Below, in pieces: positions 1 through 28,204 of a stretch of 64,000 bases of DNA. A model generated the notes under the pieces. It saw only the letters and a list, made by a program, of their open reading frames with translations. It searched no databases and was not told where the DNA came from. How positions within the stretch are numbered: position 1 is the stretch's first letter; each line of letters opens with the position of its first letter. This DNA comes from Cristatella mucedo (taxonomy: Eukaryota; Bryozoa; Phylactolaemata; Cristatellidae): the NCBI GenBank assembly GCA_009760855.2, contig WPIO01000166.1, positions 265,001-329,000 of the forward strand, read 5' to 3'. Both the position numbers and the translations under genes were made by a program.

Positions 1-194
1 CAACCCGAAACACTAGCAACCATCTTCTGAACCTCTCCCAAGCCAGCGAAAACTGCCCAGTGAATCCGGTGGTGAATAAGCAGAACTTAGTATTATCCTC
101 CAAACTCTTGATATTTAACGTAGAACACACAAGGAACTCCGTCGCGCCGTCGCTGCGTCGCGGCATCCGGCCACTGCTCCTCCCGCGTCATCAA
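1..194. other. Unassigned left flank
   Basis: I see no gene or recognisable repeat here. The sequence ends where the inverted half of the L2 element begins, at about 195. Confidence 0.5.
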
Positions 195-2392
195 TCACAT
201 CAGCAAGAGGGAGAGTATAAACCGTGAAAAGAAACGGACCTAGCACGCAGCCCTGAGGTACCTCATATTTCAGAGGTACGTCTGATGATCTTTGTCCATT
301 CACGTCAATACTCTGGAGTCTCCCACTGAGATAGTACCTGAACCACTGCAGAGCAGTGCCAGTGATGCCCAGGCGAGATGAGAGGCGCTCCAAAAGAACT
401 TTGTGATCGATGGTATCAAAAGCTGCCGAAAGATTGAGCAAAACAAGCAGAGACACTCTAACTATGTCTGCATTCCTAAGTAGGTCGTTGTATACCCTAA
501 GCAATGCTGACTCTGTGGAGTGATTAGCTCTCAAGCCAGACTGGAACTTACTAGCAAGGTGTGAGGTTTCAATATATGAGTTTAGCTGGTCCGCCACGAC
601 CTGTTCCAGTGTCCTTGATAGGAATGGTAGAAGGGAGACTGGGCTGTAGTTGCTTTAGTTCTCTTGGTCTAGTGTCGATTTCTTGAGAAGTGGCCTAACT
701 ACAGCTTTTTTGAAAGGTGCTGGGACATGACCTGAGGCTAATGACATATTAACGATGTTGGTTATGCATGGCAGCAGCAGATCAGTGCAACGTAGAAGCA
801 GGACAGTGGGAATAGGGTCCAGAGGACTTGTTGTCTTCTTTTATTGAGATACAAACTTCAGGACTAGATCACTAGTGACCTGCTTAAATGTAGACATTGA
901 GGTGCAGCCAGGAATCGGGGAACAGGATTCTAGTGGAGATGTTGTCATCGCAGGGATGGATTCCCTGATCTTGTCTATCTTCTGCACAAAGAATTGAGAG
1001 AAGCAATCGGCTAGATCATCACAAGGATCATCAGGTAAGGAGCTAACCTGGGAGCGGTAGAGGAGATGGTTTATCGTCGACATCAGCATTTTTGGATTGT
1101 GCATCTGTGATTCAACAATGTTTCTATAGAAGCTAGATTTGGCCTTTGCTAGGATCGATTGGTACGACCTACAGTAGTCTCCGTATGCCGGTCGATGGAC
1201 AGTCAGTCCGGATCTGTTGTATGCTTTTTCAAGCTTGCGCTTAATAGACCTGGCTAGTTTAATGTCTTGCCAAGCACAATCTAGGCTTTCACTTCAATGC
1301 GGATGACACTCAGTTGCACCTTTGCTTTAATCCCTCCCAGCCTTCGAGCACCTCAAATTCTCTCAACTCACTTGCTGCATGTATTGATGACATCCACACT
1401 TGGATGGCAGCAAATTTTCTAAAACTAAATGACGATAAAACTAACTTACTAGTTATGGGCAAACCCAGTGTGATTCACACATCGGAAAGGCCGACGCTCA
1501 AAATTGGCTCTACCAGCATATCTCCAGTTGAATCAGCTCGAAATCTAGGTGTCATATTCCAAAGTGACCTCTCGTTAGACGACCATCATCTCCACAGTCA
1601 AATCTGCCTATTTTCAGCTTCATAACTTTGCTAAAATTCGGGCTTGTTTAGATAAGGATACCGCATCTAAGTTGGTCCATGCATTTGTGACATCCCGTCT
1701 CGACTTCTGCAACTCACTGCTTACTGGCCTACCGGCATGTGCGATCAGGCGATTGCAGCTGGTGCAAAACTCCACAGCTAGGGTTTTCTGTCGTGAGCGT
1801 CGCAGCTGCCACATTGGTCCACTTAACGCCGACCTGCACTGGCTACCAGTCAAGAAACGGATTGACTTCATGGTTTTGTCGCTCATTTTTAGGCCACTTC
1901 ATTCTTTGGCTCCAGCCTATCTCTTAGATATACTCCCCCATCAGGCCAAGCATCGTACCACCAGCTTTTCGGAATCCAACAGTCTACAAATACCCCGTAC
2001 AAACCTCAAATCCTTTGGAGACCGTGCATTTAGTTCGTATGCTCCCACAGCCTGGAACTCCCTCCCGACCTGCGTCAGAACATCCCCTGACCTGACCACA
2101 TTTAAAAAGAATTTAAAAACACGCCTATTTAGGACAGCATTTAGTGGGTCCCTGTGATTCGTCCTTGATGTGCTTATGCGTGCTGACACTTTGCATGCTG
2201 CCACTAACCACATTTGCATGCTGACCCTGTGCATGTCACCCCTAACAATTTTATTCATTTTGTTTGTTAATCATGCATGATTTTACTCACCATTCAATTG
2301 CATTTCCCTTTGCAGCAAATGTAAAGCGCCTAGAGAGAGATTAAGTTCTCTGAGGGCGCTTTATCAAGTGCATTATTATTGTTATTATCCTG
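195..2392 (+). mobile_element. L2-like LINE copy with 5' inversion (twin priming)
   Basis: This is a non-LTR retrotransposon fragment encoding part of a reverse transcriptase. About 195-1266 reads on the minus strand. It carries the RT fingers/palm region, including LSAAFDTIDH (motif A) and VPQGCVLGPFLF (motif B-like). About 1267-2157 reads on the plus strand. It begins just before the catalytic FNADDTQL motif and runs through the typical L2/CR1 C-terminal region (LHWLPVKKRIDF, APTAWNSLPTCVR, LKTRLFRTAF). The 3' UTR follows, with a stem-loop at about 2328-2366 and an ATT-type tail. The inverted piece ends at codons LADV, and the plus piece starts at the next codons, so no element sequence is missing. 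The ORF is broken by the inversion and by at least one frameshift, so the copy is dead. Confidence 0.9.
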
Positions 2393-2544
2393 CTAATCTT
2401 TTCTTACCTCCTTCGTGCCTGCCTCCACTGAACGCTTCGCTAAACTCGTCTGTTAGGCTAAAGAGGCCACTACTCTTCTAGGTCCGGTCCCAGCAACGCT
2501 CCCAACGAAGTTCGTAGGCCGATCGCTGCCCGCCATAAGAAACG

Positions 2545-2831
2545 GTAGGAACTTAAAAACACACCTATTTAGGACAGCATTTAGTGGGTCCCTGTGATTC
2601 GTCCTTCAAGTGCTTATGCGTGCTGATACTGTGCATGCTGCCAGTAACCACATTTGCATGCTGACCCTGTGCATGTCACCCCTAACCATAATATTCATTT
2701 TGTTTGTTTTTCAAGCATGATTTTACTTACCATTCAATTGCATTTCACTTTGCAGCAAATGCAAAGCGCCTAGAGAGAGATTAAGTTCTCTGAGGGCGCT
2801 TTATCATGCGCATTATTATTATTATTACTAT
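2545..2831 (+). mobile_element. L2-like LINE 3' end
   Basis: This is a 5'-truncated second copy of the same family. It starts in the last codons of the RT (KNTPI/LFRTAF region) and keeps the whole 3' UTR, with its duplicated GCATGCTGAC-type motif, the 3' stem-loop (aaagcgcctagag ... gggcgcttt) and the ATT tail. It lies only about 150 bp downstream of the first copy in the same orientation. Confidence 0.9.
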
Positions 2832-3534
2832 TAAACCTATGTCTCCGGTTACCGGCGAAATCCATGCATCCCCTCTGCAAATAGCGATCGTCAGGCTACT
2901 CGTTAAACAACCTACCGTTAATGCCTTAAAGGAGTTTGAGAACTTTTCCTCAAGTCTCCCTTCTCCCGTCTAATCCAAGGCACTTGAACGAGCGGTGGTA
3001 TAAAAACTAAGAATTCAACAGATTTTGCTCACCAGTTCCCTTGCTATTTAGAGCTGACCATGCCAAGGAAACAGCTAGGATTTTGGTTCACATGTGCCGT
3101 CGGGAAAATGCCGATCGTAGGTAGGGACTTTCAACTCTTTCTCCTGGATCGATCAGCACCATTTGATGCGCTATTCACCTGCAGATCCTTCTGGAGCGCC
3201 GATCCTCCGTTCGTTCAGTGACGCCTGTCCGTAATCCAGGCATGCAATTCCAAAACGACTCGTCGTTACATGAGTTACATTCGCTCCGCTCTCAAGTTAG
3301 CAGCTTCTACTTTTAGCAGAGGAACATTGACATAGGCAGGATCTTCTTACATACTACAACCAAACCAGACCCCGAGTTTGTGACCTTGCCACGAGCCGAG
3401 GGCAAGGTTATTGCAGATCTCTATTCAGGATTCCTTGCCTGCGCAGTCAGTCGTCGTTGGCAGCTGGTTTGAAATTCAGCGGCAGTCGTCTGCAGCTGTC
3501 GTCGCTCGCGTAGCTTCGACGTCATCCACGTCTA
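2832..3534. other. Intergenic, nothing recognised
   Basis: Low-copy-looking sequence of mixed composition. I see no ORF with protein-like character and no repeat. Confidence 0.4.
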
Positions 3535-3700
3535 CTTGTTTCATCCAAGTCTACTTAAGTCAAAGCTTCACTGGCTCGCTATTGAGCACCGAATAGATTT
3601 CAAGGTCTTCAGTCTGCCTTTTAGGTCGCTTCCGGTCGCTTTCACGCTAGCACCACCTATCGCTGATCTCGCTGACGTATCGCTGACCTCAATGCTCCTC
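3535..3700 (+). mobile_element. Diverged LINE RT C-terminal fragment
   Basis: The translation contains KLHWLAIEHRIDFKVFSL followed by an FRSL..LAPP motif. This matches the RT C-terminal region of the L2-like elements in this window but is clearly more diverged. A CT microsatellite follows directly. Confidence 0.6.
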
Positions 3701-3765
3701 CACCGTGCTCTCTCTCTCTCTCTCTCTCTCTGCTGCTCGCTCTCTCTCTCTCTCACTTCCTCTCT

Positions 3766-3840
3766 CTAATAATAATAATAATAATAATAATGATACATTG
3801 ACATAGCGCCCTCAAAAAACTCAATCTCTTTCTAGGAACT
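3766..3840 (-). mobile_element. L2-like 3' tail (TAA repeat plus stem-loop)
   Basis: A (TAA)n run is followed by tagcgccctcaaaaaactca and atctctttctagg, which is the reverse complement of the L2/SINE 3' stem-loop. The body is missing or has been replaced by CA and CT microsatellites. Confidence 0.65.
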
Positions 3841-3841
3841 G

Positions 3842-3844
<3 letters not shown>

Positions 3845-3880
<36 letters not shown>

Positions 3881-3996
3881 ACTCTCTCTCTCGCTCGCTC
3901 TTTCGCTCTTTCGCTCTCTCTCTCTCTTTCGCTCTCACTTTCTCTCGCTCTCGCTATCTCTCTCACTCGCTCTCTCTCTCTCACTCGCTCTCTCTT

Positions 3997-4066
<70 letters not shown>

Positions 4067-4105
4067 TCTCTCTCTATCTATCTTTCTCTCGCTCTCTCGT
4101 TCTCT
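3845..4105. repeat. (CA)n and (TC)n microsatellite
   Basis: A short (CA)n run at 3845-3875 leads into about 220 bp of interrupted TC/CTCG repeats, nearly pure at 4005-4060. Confidence 0.95.
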
Positions 4106-4269
4106 CTCGTACCAGCCTCGCGTCTCAGCATCTAGTCAGATCGTCACTCGTCACACAAAACTGAAATCCTTTGATGCTTTCGAGCTTTCGCTGAAGCGCG
4201 CACTCGCTGCCAGGCAAAAGTGCGGTCAGATTCTCGACCATTTATTCACCTCCTCCGTAGAAGAGTGAA

Positions 4270-4545
4270 GTGAAGAAGGAGTCTCCGATCAGCCCGAGCG
4301 GTGGCGGCGCGAGATTCCTTTGCTTGCCATGACAAGACGGGTGCGAGGTCGAATATGGCCGACCTTTACTGGGCTGGCCTTGGAGATGGGCAGGCATCTA
4401 GCAGGGTGGCCAGCGATTGACACTCTGTCATACACCGAATGTCTGGAGCTCGCTTCCGATTGCAGTCGCTACCTGTAATGATCTTGTATGCGTAGAATGA
4501 GATTAAGTATTCTGCTGGCACTATACAAATGTAATATTATTATCA
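4270..4545 (+). mobile_element. Diverged tRNA-like SINE with L2-type tail
   Basis: The head carries a degenerate A-box-like segment (cagcccgagcggtgg). The 3' end (gaatgagattaagtattctg then ctggcactatacaaatgtaa) resembles the stem-loop tail of the better preserved SINEs near 14.3 and 32.9 kb. The middle is unlike them, so the family assignment is tentative. Confidence 0.5.
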
Positions 4546-4549
4546 TTAT

Positions 4550-4870
4550 ATTTTAAGTCTTAACTAAAGACGCGCTTATTTCGGTCAGCTTTCTCACTGC
4601 TTCAGTGAATTTTGTCTCTTTTTTTTGCGTGCAAATACGTGCATGACTCTGTGCATGTTATGCAAGCCATAAGTATTACTTCCCGATGGCCGTGAGTATC
4701 TTTATGTTTGCACGCGCATGCTTGTCAAAGCATGATACTGGTTTGCTGTAGCATGCTGATCCCGTGCGCGTCACTAGCCCTTGGTTATTCAGTCTCTCGC
4801 AGCGAGTTGCAAAGCACCTGGATAGAGATTCAGTCGTCTTAGGGCGCTATAAAAACTGCATAGTACTATG
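4550..4870 (+). mobile_element. Diverged L2-like LINE 3' end
   Basis: It keeps the 3' UTR pattern of repeated gcatg motifs followed by a stem-loop-like end (gatagagattcagtcgtctt, agggcgctataaaaac). It is more diverged than most copies in the window. Confidence 0.65.
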
Positions 4871-5149
4871 CGTGCATAAGAATAGTGCACGCGGATGAAG
4901 TTAACACCGTGAAGACTCGATCGAGCTTTAGCTTTATCTAAATTCTTTTTAAGTAAGAGGATGTCTTAATGTCTGCCTGGAGAGAGTTCCGCGCAATAGA
5001 ATCTTACGAACTGGAGGCTGGAATGAATGTTTACAGCAGGAAGCTGATAGCTGGCTATGTCATCTGGCTATTCTGCTGCACCGAACATCGCTGACCAGGG
5101 TTACACTTAGCTAATTCGGTAAGTCGCGCATGCATTCAGCCTCGTTTTC

Positions 5150-5515
5150 AGAGGAGAGGGAGGAGGTGTTGGGGAGAAAGACGATAACGAGGAGGTGTGG
5201 GAGATTTAGGAGAAGATGAGAAGAGAAAAGAGGAGGAGAAGGAGGAGGAGGAGGAGGAGGAGGAGGAGAAGGAGGAAAGGAGGATGAAGTGTAGGGAAGG
5301 AGAAGAATGAGGAAGTTTAGGGGAGGAGGAGAAGGATGAGAATGAGGAGGAGGAAGAGGAGGAGAAGGAAGAATCGTAGGGGAAAGAGGAGGAGGATGAA
5401 GTGTAGAGAAGGAGGAGGATAAGGAGGGGGAAGTGCAGGGGAGGAGAAGAAGGAGGAGGAGAAGGAGAAGGAGGAGGAGGAGGAGGAGGAGGAGAAAGAG
5501 AAGGATTACCAAGAG
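5150..5515. repeat. GGA/GAA polypurine tract
   Basis: About 365 bp of almost pure purine on the + strand, dominated by GGA and GAA triplets and densest at 5435-5500. Long open frames here (poly-Arg, or Pro/Ser/Leu on the other strand) are composition artefacts. Confidence 0.95.
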
Positions 5516-5639
5516 AAGGATGCATTCAACTTCGTTTTCAGAATTAAAGGCTAATCTTGCGTCTCGATTAATGGTCGGCTCTTCCCGCCAGTCGCATAGC
5601 ATCGTCAATACTTTCTCGATCATCGGCCTGCCGCCGCCG

Positions 5640-7060
5640 CCGTAAATGGGTCTCCGTAATGGCTCTGCCGGACGCTCTTTCAGGGACCTGAATCAATCCG
5701 CCCCTCGGGTGGCGTCGAAAAGTGGGCCGCGACGGCAACAGTTCCTGTTACGAGACCAGCGCGTGTGCGGATTATTGGTCACGCGGCGGCGGCAGCGGTA
5801 GCAGCGGTGGCAGAGCGAATCGATCGGCGGCGGCGGCGGCGAGAAGGAAAGCGCGATTTTACTTGCGAGGGGAAACGGCGAGCGAATCAAATTCCGACTG
5901 CCATTTCCGGCAGGACTCGCTGTATACCAGAGGAAAAACGACTACTTCTCTTCAGAGCCGGCCAGCCATCGCCGCTCCGCGAGCGACGGGGCTTCGGCAG
6001 GACTCGCTGTTCGCTCGTCCCGCTCCACCGCTCGAGCGGCGGCGGCGACGGCGGCAGCTCAAAAAGCCGCCGTCGCTCACGCGCTCGCCCCTCAATCCGC
6101 TCCAGGTCTCTCTGCCGTCCGAGTTGGCTGAATCGGCACCGGCAAAACGCCCACCGGAAATGCTCCGAACGTGCATCGCCTCGCCAAGCCCGCCTGCACC
6201 TGGCGCGACGGAGCTCGCTGTATCGCCCCTGCAGTCTAGTCTGCCCGTCCTCGCTTCGCGCTTCCGGTCCGTCGAAGCGAAGTCTTAATCTCCACGTCGC
6301 GTCGAGCCCCGCCCACAGAGCGCCCGCCGCCCCCTATCGCTTGCATCGGTCGCGCGAGGCGACTGCGGCCGCTCGCGATCTCCGCTGACCGCTGACGCGC
6401 GCGAGCGAGCGAGCCGCCATCGAGCCGCCGCCGCCGCCGCCGCCGCCATCGAGCCGCCGCCGTCGGCAAACACGGCGGTGCGAGCGACGCACTTACTCCG
6501 ACCCGTTCGCATCCAAGACGCGAGCGGAGCGCGGCGGAGGTCGAGCGCTAGGCGCCGGAGGTCGAGTGCGCAAGCGCCGATCCGGTAATTTGCAACTCAC
6601 AATCTTCGCGTCGACTATCGACCGCGACCCTGCGCGAACTCGCGGCCGCGGCGCCGCGGCCACGCGGCCGCGGCGGCCACTTTTCGAGCGTCGCGTGAGA
6701 GCGGCTCGCGCGCTTGGGCCGGTGGCGCGGTGGCTGGGCACGTGCAAGCAGCCAGCGCCACATTTCCGCTAGATTTCCGTCGTCTGCTGCTGCGGCGGCG
6801 GCGCACGCTTCTCGCATCGGCTGCTGCGAGCTGCTTGTCATCGCTTGGGCGGCGAAAGCGGCGGCGAAGCGGCGCGCGCAGCGGCGGCGGCTTCTTCTCA
6901 GAAGAGGCGAACCGCTGGAGTCGCTGTAAGTAACTGGCGCTCCGCTAACCCCGCGACCGTCAGCTGCCAGCTTCCGGCCATCGACGGGGGAGCGGCACGA
7001 TTGGGGGGAGGGTGAATTCAACGAGCGATCAGCCACAATTCCTCCATTTTTTTCTTATTA
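5640..7060. other. CpG-rich block, no supported gene
   Basis: Very GC-rich with abundant CpG and many overlapping open frames on both strands made of Arg/Ala/Ser/Pro, as expected from composition. The octamer gactcgct followed by gt recurs (about 5908, 6001, 6213). It could be an unmethylated CpG island or promoter region, but I cannot tie it to a transcript. Confidence 0.4.
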
Positions 7061-7099
7061 ACTTGTGATCACAGAGAGCTGCTCTGTGCCTCTCAGCCT

Positions 7100-8085
<986 letters not shown>

Positions 8086-8159
8086 CTCACCGCTTTTCCG
8101 TGCAGCGCCGCATCGTCACGTCTTCGTCGTGCCATTTCTAGTCATCTAGTTTGGCAGCC

Positions 8160-8250
8160 TCATCTTTATAGCGGCTGAAGAGCCTTAACGGCTATCGCCT
8201 GACCAACGATTGCAGTTGGCAAATGCGGGATCTGCCCACGATCGCTGCAC
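8160..8250 (-). mobile_element. tRNA-derived SINE family 2, fragment
   Basis: The segment gcggctgaagagcc ttaacggctatcgc, with the downstream gattgcag, matches the reverse complement of the 3' half of the family seen near 17.6, 22.3, 27.3, 31.4 and 58.2 kb (gatagccg..aaggctc). Confidence 0.55.
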
Positions 8251-8459
8251 GATTCGACCTCGACGACCTCGGCGGCGAAGAGCGCGCTCCACCTCTACCT
8301 CCACCTCTACCCACCGAGAGTACCCGACGCGCGACCCAGGCTAATGACCTGCCGCGCGCGTCTCAATAGACTGCAGGAGTAACAATGTGGCCGCAATCGC
8401 GCAATCCAGTCACTCTGAGCGGCGTAACAAAGAGGCCATTGAAAAGCTGCTGCTGCACT

Positions 8460-8629
8460 CGCGGCCGCGGGCTGCCCGATGTCCCGCACGCCCTCGCGGC
8501 GGCGGCCGCCGCCGCCGCCGCCGCAAGGGCGCCGCGCTTTTAAAAAAGGATCGGACGCGCGAGAGCCGCGCCTTCCTCACGTCGCGCTTCGGGCGATCGG
8601 CTTGCGAGGTCGACGCTTCCGAGTACTCT

Positions 8630-8673
<44 letters not shown>

Positions 8674-9598
8674 TGAGCCGCGGGACGCCCGGCGCGACAG
8701 GACGCTACAGTATCGACGGAGTTCTGATTGGATAGGGCTTCGAGCGCGATGATTGGACAGCGTTTCAATAGCAACCGCGGCTCCCGACCGGCGACTGTTT
8801 AGCGACGGCCGACGGAGCGGCGGCGGCGGCGCGGTAGAGCGCGTGCCCATCTATCTCCTGCTGCCGCGCGCGAGGGCCGCTTCGCTCCTTCACATTCGGA
8901 TTCTACGCGACGGACGCTTCTCGCTACACAGCTGCCGCACACCGGCCGCCGCAGCCGCCGAGGTTACGAAAGGAACGCAGCAGGCAAGGCGGCGCAGTGC
9001 CTCTTCGCAAGCCTGACCCCTCGCCTCCGGTAGCAACCCGGCCGCCGATGACGGCGCGCTTTGCCTGCGCCGCCGCCGCCGCCGCCCTTAGCCGTCGCCG
9101 CGGCGGCCACGTTCGCGACAGCGCGACACGGCTGTCCGGCCTCATGCCGCCCGCAGCCTCCGAGCCCCGCCTCCCTTTGCGTATTTCCTCATCCGTATTC
9201 CGGAGGCGCAGAGCCGCCGGCCGTCCCGGCTTCGCCGGTCGAGCGGTCGGGAGCAGATGCACTCGCTGGCCACGTTCGAGTGGTCACGGCGGCGGTGGCG
9301 GCGGTGGCGGCGGCGCTACCAATGCCGCCGCCGCCGCAGCCGAAACGCCGCCGGCGGCGGCGGCGGCGGCGGCTGGCCTAGCGAGGCTTTCGTGCCTGCA
9401 GCGCTCGCAACGTCTCGTTAACCGGCGTCCGCGCTCTCGCGTGCAGGACTGCTCGGCTAGGCGAGCGCGGAGGGTGCAGCGGCGCGGCGGCGGCGGCCGA
9501 CCGCGTGCGCTCGAGCGGCCGCGGATGAAAGAGGAGAGCGGAAGGGCGGAAGTGGTGCGCGACCAGCGCGGTGGCGGCGAGCAGCCGGCGGAAGCACG
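8460..9598 (+). promoter_or_regulatory. CpG-rich region upstream of the CARD/coiled-coil gene
   Basis: Strongly CpG-rich sequence with CCG/CGG triplet runs (8632-8672 and others) immediately upstream of the start codon at 9599. Probably a CpG-island promoter and 5' UTR. I see no TATA box in a sensible position. Assignment rests on position and composition only. Confidence 0.4.
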
Positions 9599-25280
<15,682 letters not shown>

Positions 25281-26059
25281 GCTGCGCGCGGCGGCGGCGG
25301 CGGCGGCGACCACGCGACCACGCGTCTTGACCACGCGACGCGAGCCGAGACGACGCGTTCGCATTCCCCTCTCGAAGCCTAGAAGCTTGGAGCATTTGTT
25401 CGCTCGCCAGGTGACTTTACAAGACGCTCTTTATGGGGTGGCTTTTTCCCGACGCTCGGAGCGCGACTCGGCGCCTCGCTCTGAGCCTCGCTCTCAGCGC
25501 TTCGACATCCGGATCGCGTGCAATTCGCCGTCCATTGTTGCTCAAAGCTTCTTCTCCGGAGTAAAACAACAAAATGCAAAGCCTCGCCCTCACCAGGCAC
25601 TAAAGGTTTCGCCGCCTTCGCGCCGCGAATGCGTCTGTGTCGGCGACAATGGACTCGGGAATGAGCTCAACTGCCGTTCCCCGCCGCCGCGCCCCTCTCT
25701 CACGTGACCACGCTGCGGGTCTCCACGCGCCCCCTCCCCGCGCGCGACGATTTCGCGCTCGATTACGATGCTTCCGAGATTTCTATGGCGGGGCATCCAG
25801 CGCGCGCAGCTCCCTACCCTACCTGCTAAGGCGGAGCGGAGCTGCGCGCGCACGCAGGATGTGGCGCAGGAAGGAGGCGCAGGAAGGAGGCGCAGGACAG
25901 TCGGAATTGCTTGTCTTTCCGGCGGCGGCGCGCTTCCTGCGAAACGGTTCGGGTTCGCATGGCGCCAGATCGGATGATCCGTGATTGCTCCTCCGCACGA
26001 GGCAGTCGTGACCGCTATCTCACTAATCTCAGCTGAGATCGAAGCTGAGCTCGCCGCGA
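25281..26059. other. 3' flank of the CARD-like gene
   Basis: GC-rich sequence, presumably 3' UTR and intergenic. Contains a short repeat (gcgcaggaaggag, about 25864-25890). No other gene seen. Confidence 0.4.
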
Positions 26060-26469
26060 GTGGCGTTTTCGGAATCCAACAGTTTACCAACACCTCGTAC
26101 AAACCTCAAATCCTTTGGAAACCGTGCATTTAGTTCGTATGCTCCCACAGCCTGGAACTCCTTCCCGACCTGCGTCAGATTATCCCCTGACCTGACCACA
26201 TTTAAAAGGAACCTAAAAACACACCTATTTAGGACAGCTTTTAGTGGGTCCCTGTGACTCGTCGTTCATGCGCTTATGCGTGCTGACACTGTGCATGTTG
26301 CCACTAACCGCACTTGCATGCTGACCCTGTGCATGTCACCCCTAACCACGCTATTCATGCTGCACATCAAGCATAACATGCCTCACCATTCAATCGGGTT
26401 TCCCTTCGCAGAAAGTGTAAAGCGCCTAGAAAGAGATTGATTTCTCTGAGAGCGCTTCATCGAGTGCAC

Positions 26470-26505
<36 letters not shown>

Positions 26506-26510
26506 CATCA
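26060..26510 (+). mobile_element. L2-like LINE 3' end
   Basis: 5'-truncated. The last 65 RT codons stay open (FSESNSL, FSSYAPTAWNSFPTCVR, LKTHLFRTAFSGSL) and end at a TGA, followed by the full 3' UTR, stem-loop and a 36-bp (ATT)n tail. One of the better-preserved 3' ends in the window. Confidence 0.92.
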
Positions 26511-26576
26511 TCAGCTGATCAGCCGATCTGTTGATCAGCTGATCAGCTCATCAGCTCATCAGCTGATCAGCAGCCT
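26511..26576. repeat. Palindromic tgatcagc repeats
   Basis: Overlapping repeats of gctgatcagc and catcagct, each largely self-complementary, directly after the ATT tail of the LINE. Confidence 0.85.
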
Positions 26577-27219
26577 GCCGAATCCGCCGGCTTCTCTTTT
26601 TTCGCAATCTCCGCGCGCACGCTTGGAGCGCAGCTTCCGTCACGTCCTCAAAGAGGCGCATCCTCCATTGGCGCCGACGCGACGACGCTGGCGCTGGCTA
26701 CTTTAGGCGGCGCCCCGGCGACCGCGGCGTCCTGGCTTCGTTCGTAGAACGCTTCGTAGAGCTTCTTCTTCCTCTCTATTTTGATATAGAATCCGATTGC
26801 AATCAATCACTCGAGGCCCGACACCGCTCGACGTCGCAGGCGGCGATCTGCGTTAAATCCCGCCGCGCCTCTGCGAGCATGAATCTGCATGTGTCAATGC
26901 TCTCCGTCAATGCTCAATGCTCAATGTTCAATCAATCAATCAATCAATCGACAATGCTCTCTGTCGTGTCGAGCGCTGCTCGAGGGCGGCTGCACGCGAC
27001 AAGCGAGCAGCTGGTTCGGCGTAGGTCAGGTGACCGGAAGCGGGTCACGACGCTGGACGCCGAAGCGCACACGATGCACACGGCATATGCGTGCGGATAC
27101 AGTGTACAAATACGAGGTAACTTGACCTTAAATCTACCTGTACGTACGCATACAGCTCAGCTAACCTATTAATCGATCGTATTGAAACGAAGCACGTCGA
27201 TCTCATTCATAAAATGGTA
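26577..27219. other. Intergenic, nothing recognised
   Basis: Only short repeats of tcaatgc and tcaa at 26895-26950. No supported gene. Confidence 0.4.
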
Positions 27220-27372
27220 AGACAGCCGTAGCGGCTAACAACGCAGCTCGCAGTGGACAATATTGGATCGCACCCGGACTTCGAGACTCAAACCCGCGAC
27301 GTTCGGGGTCGCGAAGAGCGATCACCTTGCCTTCTGGGCTAAGAGCTAGCGATGACAGGAGCTTCCACGAAT
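27220..27372 (-). mobile_element. tRNA-derived SINE family 2
   Basis: Reverse complement shows gctcttagcccagaaggcaa, gtgatcgctcttcgcgaccc and gtcgcgggtttgagtctc, closely matching the copy at 58.15-58.3 kb. An independent + strand L2/SINE tail (gcctagaaagagatcaatta, then ctatataaatg) follows at 27380-27430. Confidence 0.75.
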
Positions 27373-27827
27373 GCGAGTGCCTAGAAAGAGATCAATTACT
27401 CTGGGGATGCTATATAAATGTATAATTATTGTTATCATTATTACTAGTATCCCCCAGAAGTTCGGTCATCGGACCACCCATAACCACAGCCCTAGCCAGA
27501 TCGCCTCATTTTTAATAGACGGATCGTCTCGGATCGCATCTCGGAGGCATCTCGCCATCGGCCTCTTCTTCAGTCCGCGCTCGATCGCGGCGGCGTTGGC
27601 GATCATCACGATTCGGAGGCGTTTGGCCATTTCCATTGGAACGTTGAAAGCCCATTGTCCCGATCCCGATCAGACGCCCGAATCTGGCCTTGACCCCACC
27701 AAAACTCGGCCGAAAACTCCGCGAAAAACTCGGCCTTTGACTCCGCAAGAACAGCGGCCGTGAACAGCTGGCGTGTTGAAGTCGTAAAGGCAGCTTTAGG
27801 TGGGATTTGTATAAGGCAGGCCAATAC

Positions 27828-27945
27828 CCACGCACCCACCCACCCATGTCCACCCATAAGATCACAGACGTCAGCTACGCACACCCAGTACCCACGGGTA
27901 TGGGTGGATATGGGCATGGGTGTAGATATGGGTACCCGGTTGAGG
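27828..27945. repeat. Imperfect inverted repeat of cccaccca/tgggtgg type
   Basis: The left half is rich in cacccacccacccatgtcc. The right half is rich in gggtatgggtggatatgggc. Together they could fold back, with a palindromic centre tacccacgggta. Confidence 0.6.
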
Positions 27946-28099
27946 GCTCTGGCAGGAGGAGTAACTCCTCTAGAAGGCTCTGGAAGGTATTTGTACCGGC
28001 ATTTATGAAGTGCGATGAGCTAATCGAAACGGTACACAATTGAGGAGTACGTAGGTGCACCTACCCTAGCAAGAGCCCGGATAGTTTCAAATAAATATC

Positions 28100-28108
28100 G
28101 CATAATTA

Positions 28109-28149
<41 letters not shown>

Positions 28150-28204
28150 TTAATAATACATACTATTTATATATGAGTATAATTAATCTTAAATATATAA
28201 TTAT
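28100..28204. repeat. (TA)n and AT-rich tract
   Basis: A nearly pure (TA)n run at 28112-28142, then AT-rich sequence that merges into the tail of the next LINE. Confidence 0.9.

Noticed and set aside
5722-6930. Several overlapping Arg/Ala/Ser-rich open frames on both strands
   Set aside because: Expected from the very high GC and CpG content. No splice sites, conserved motifs or preference for one frame.
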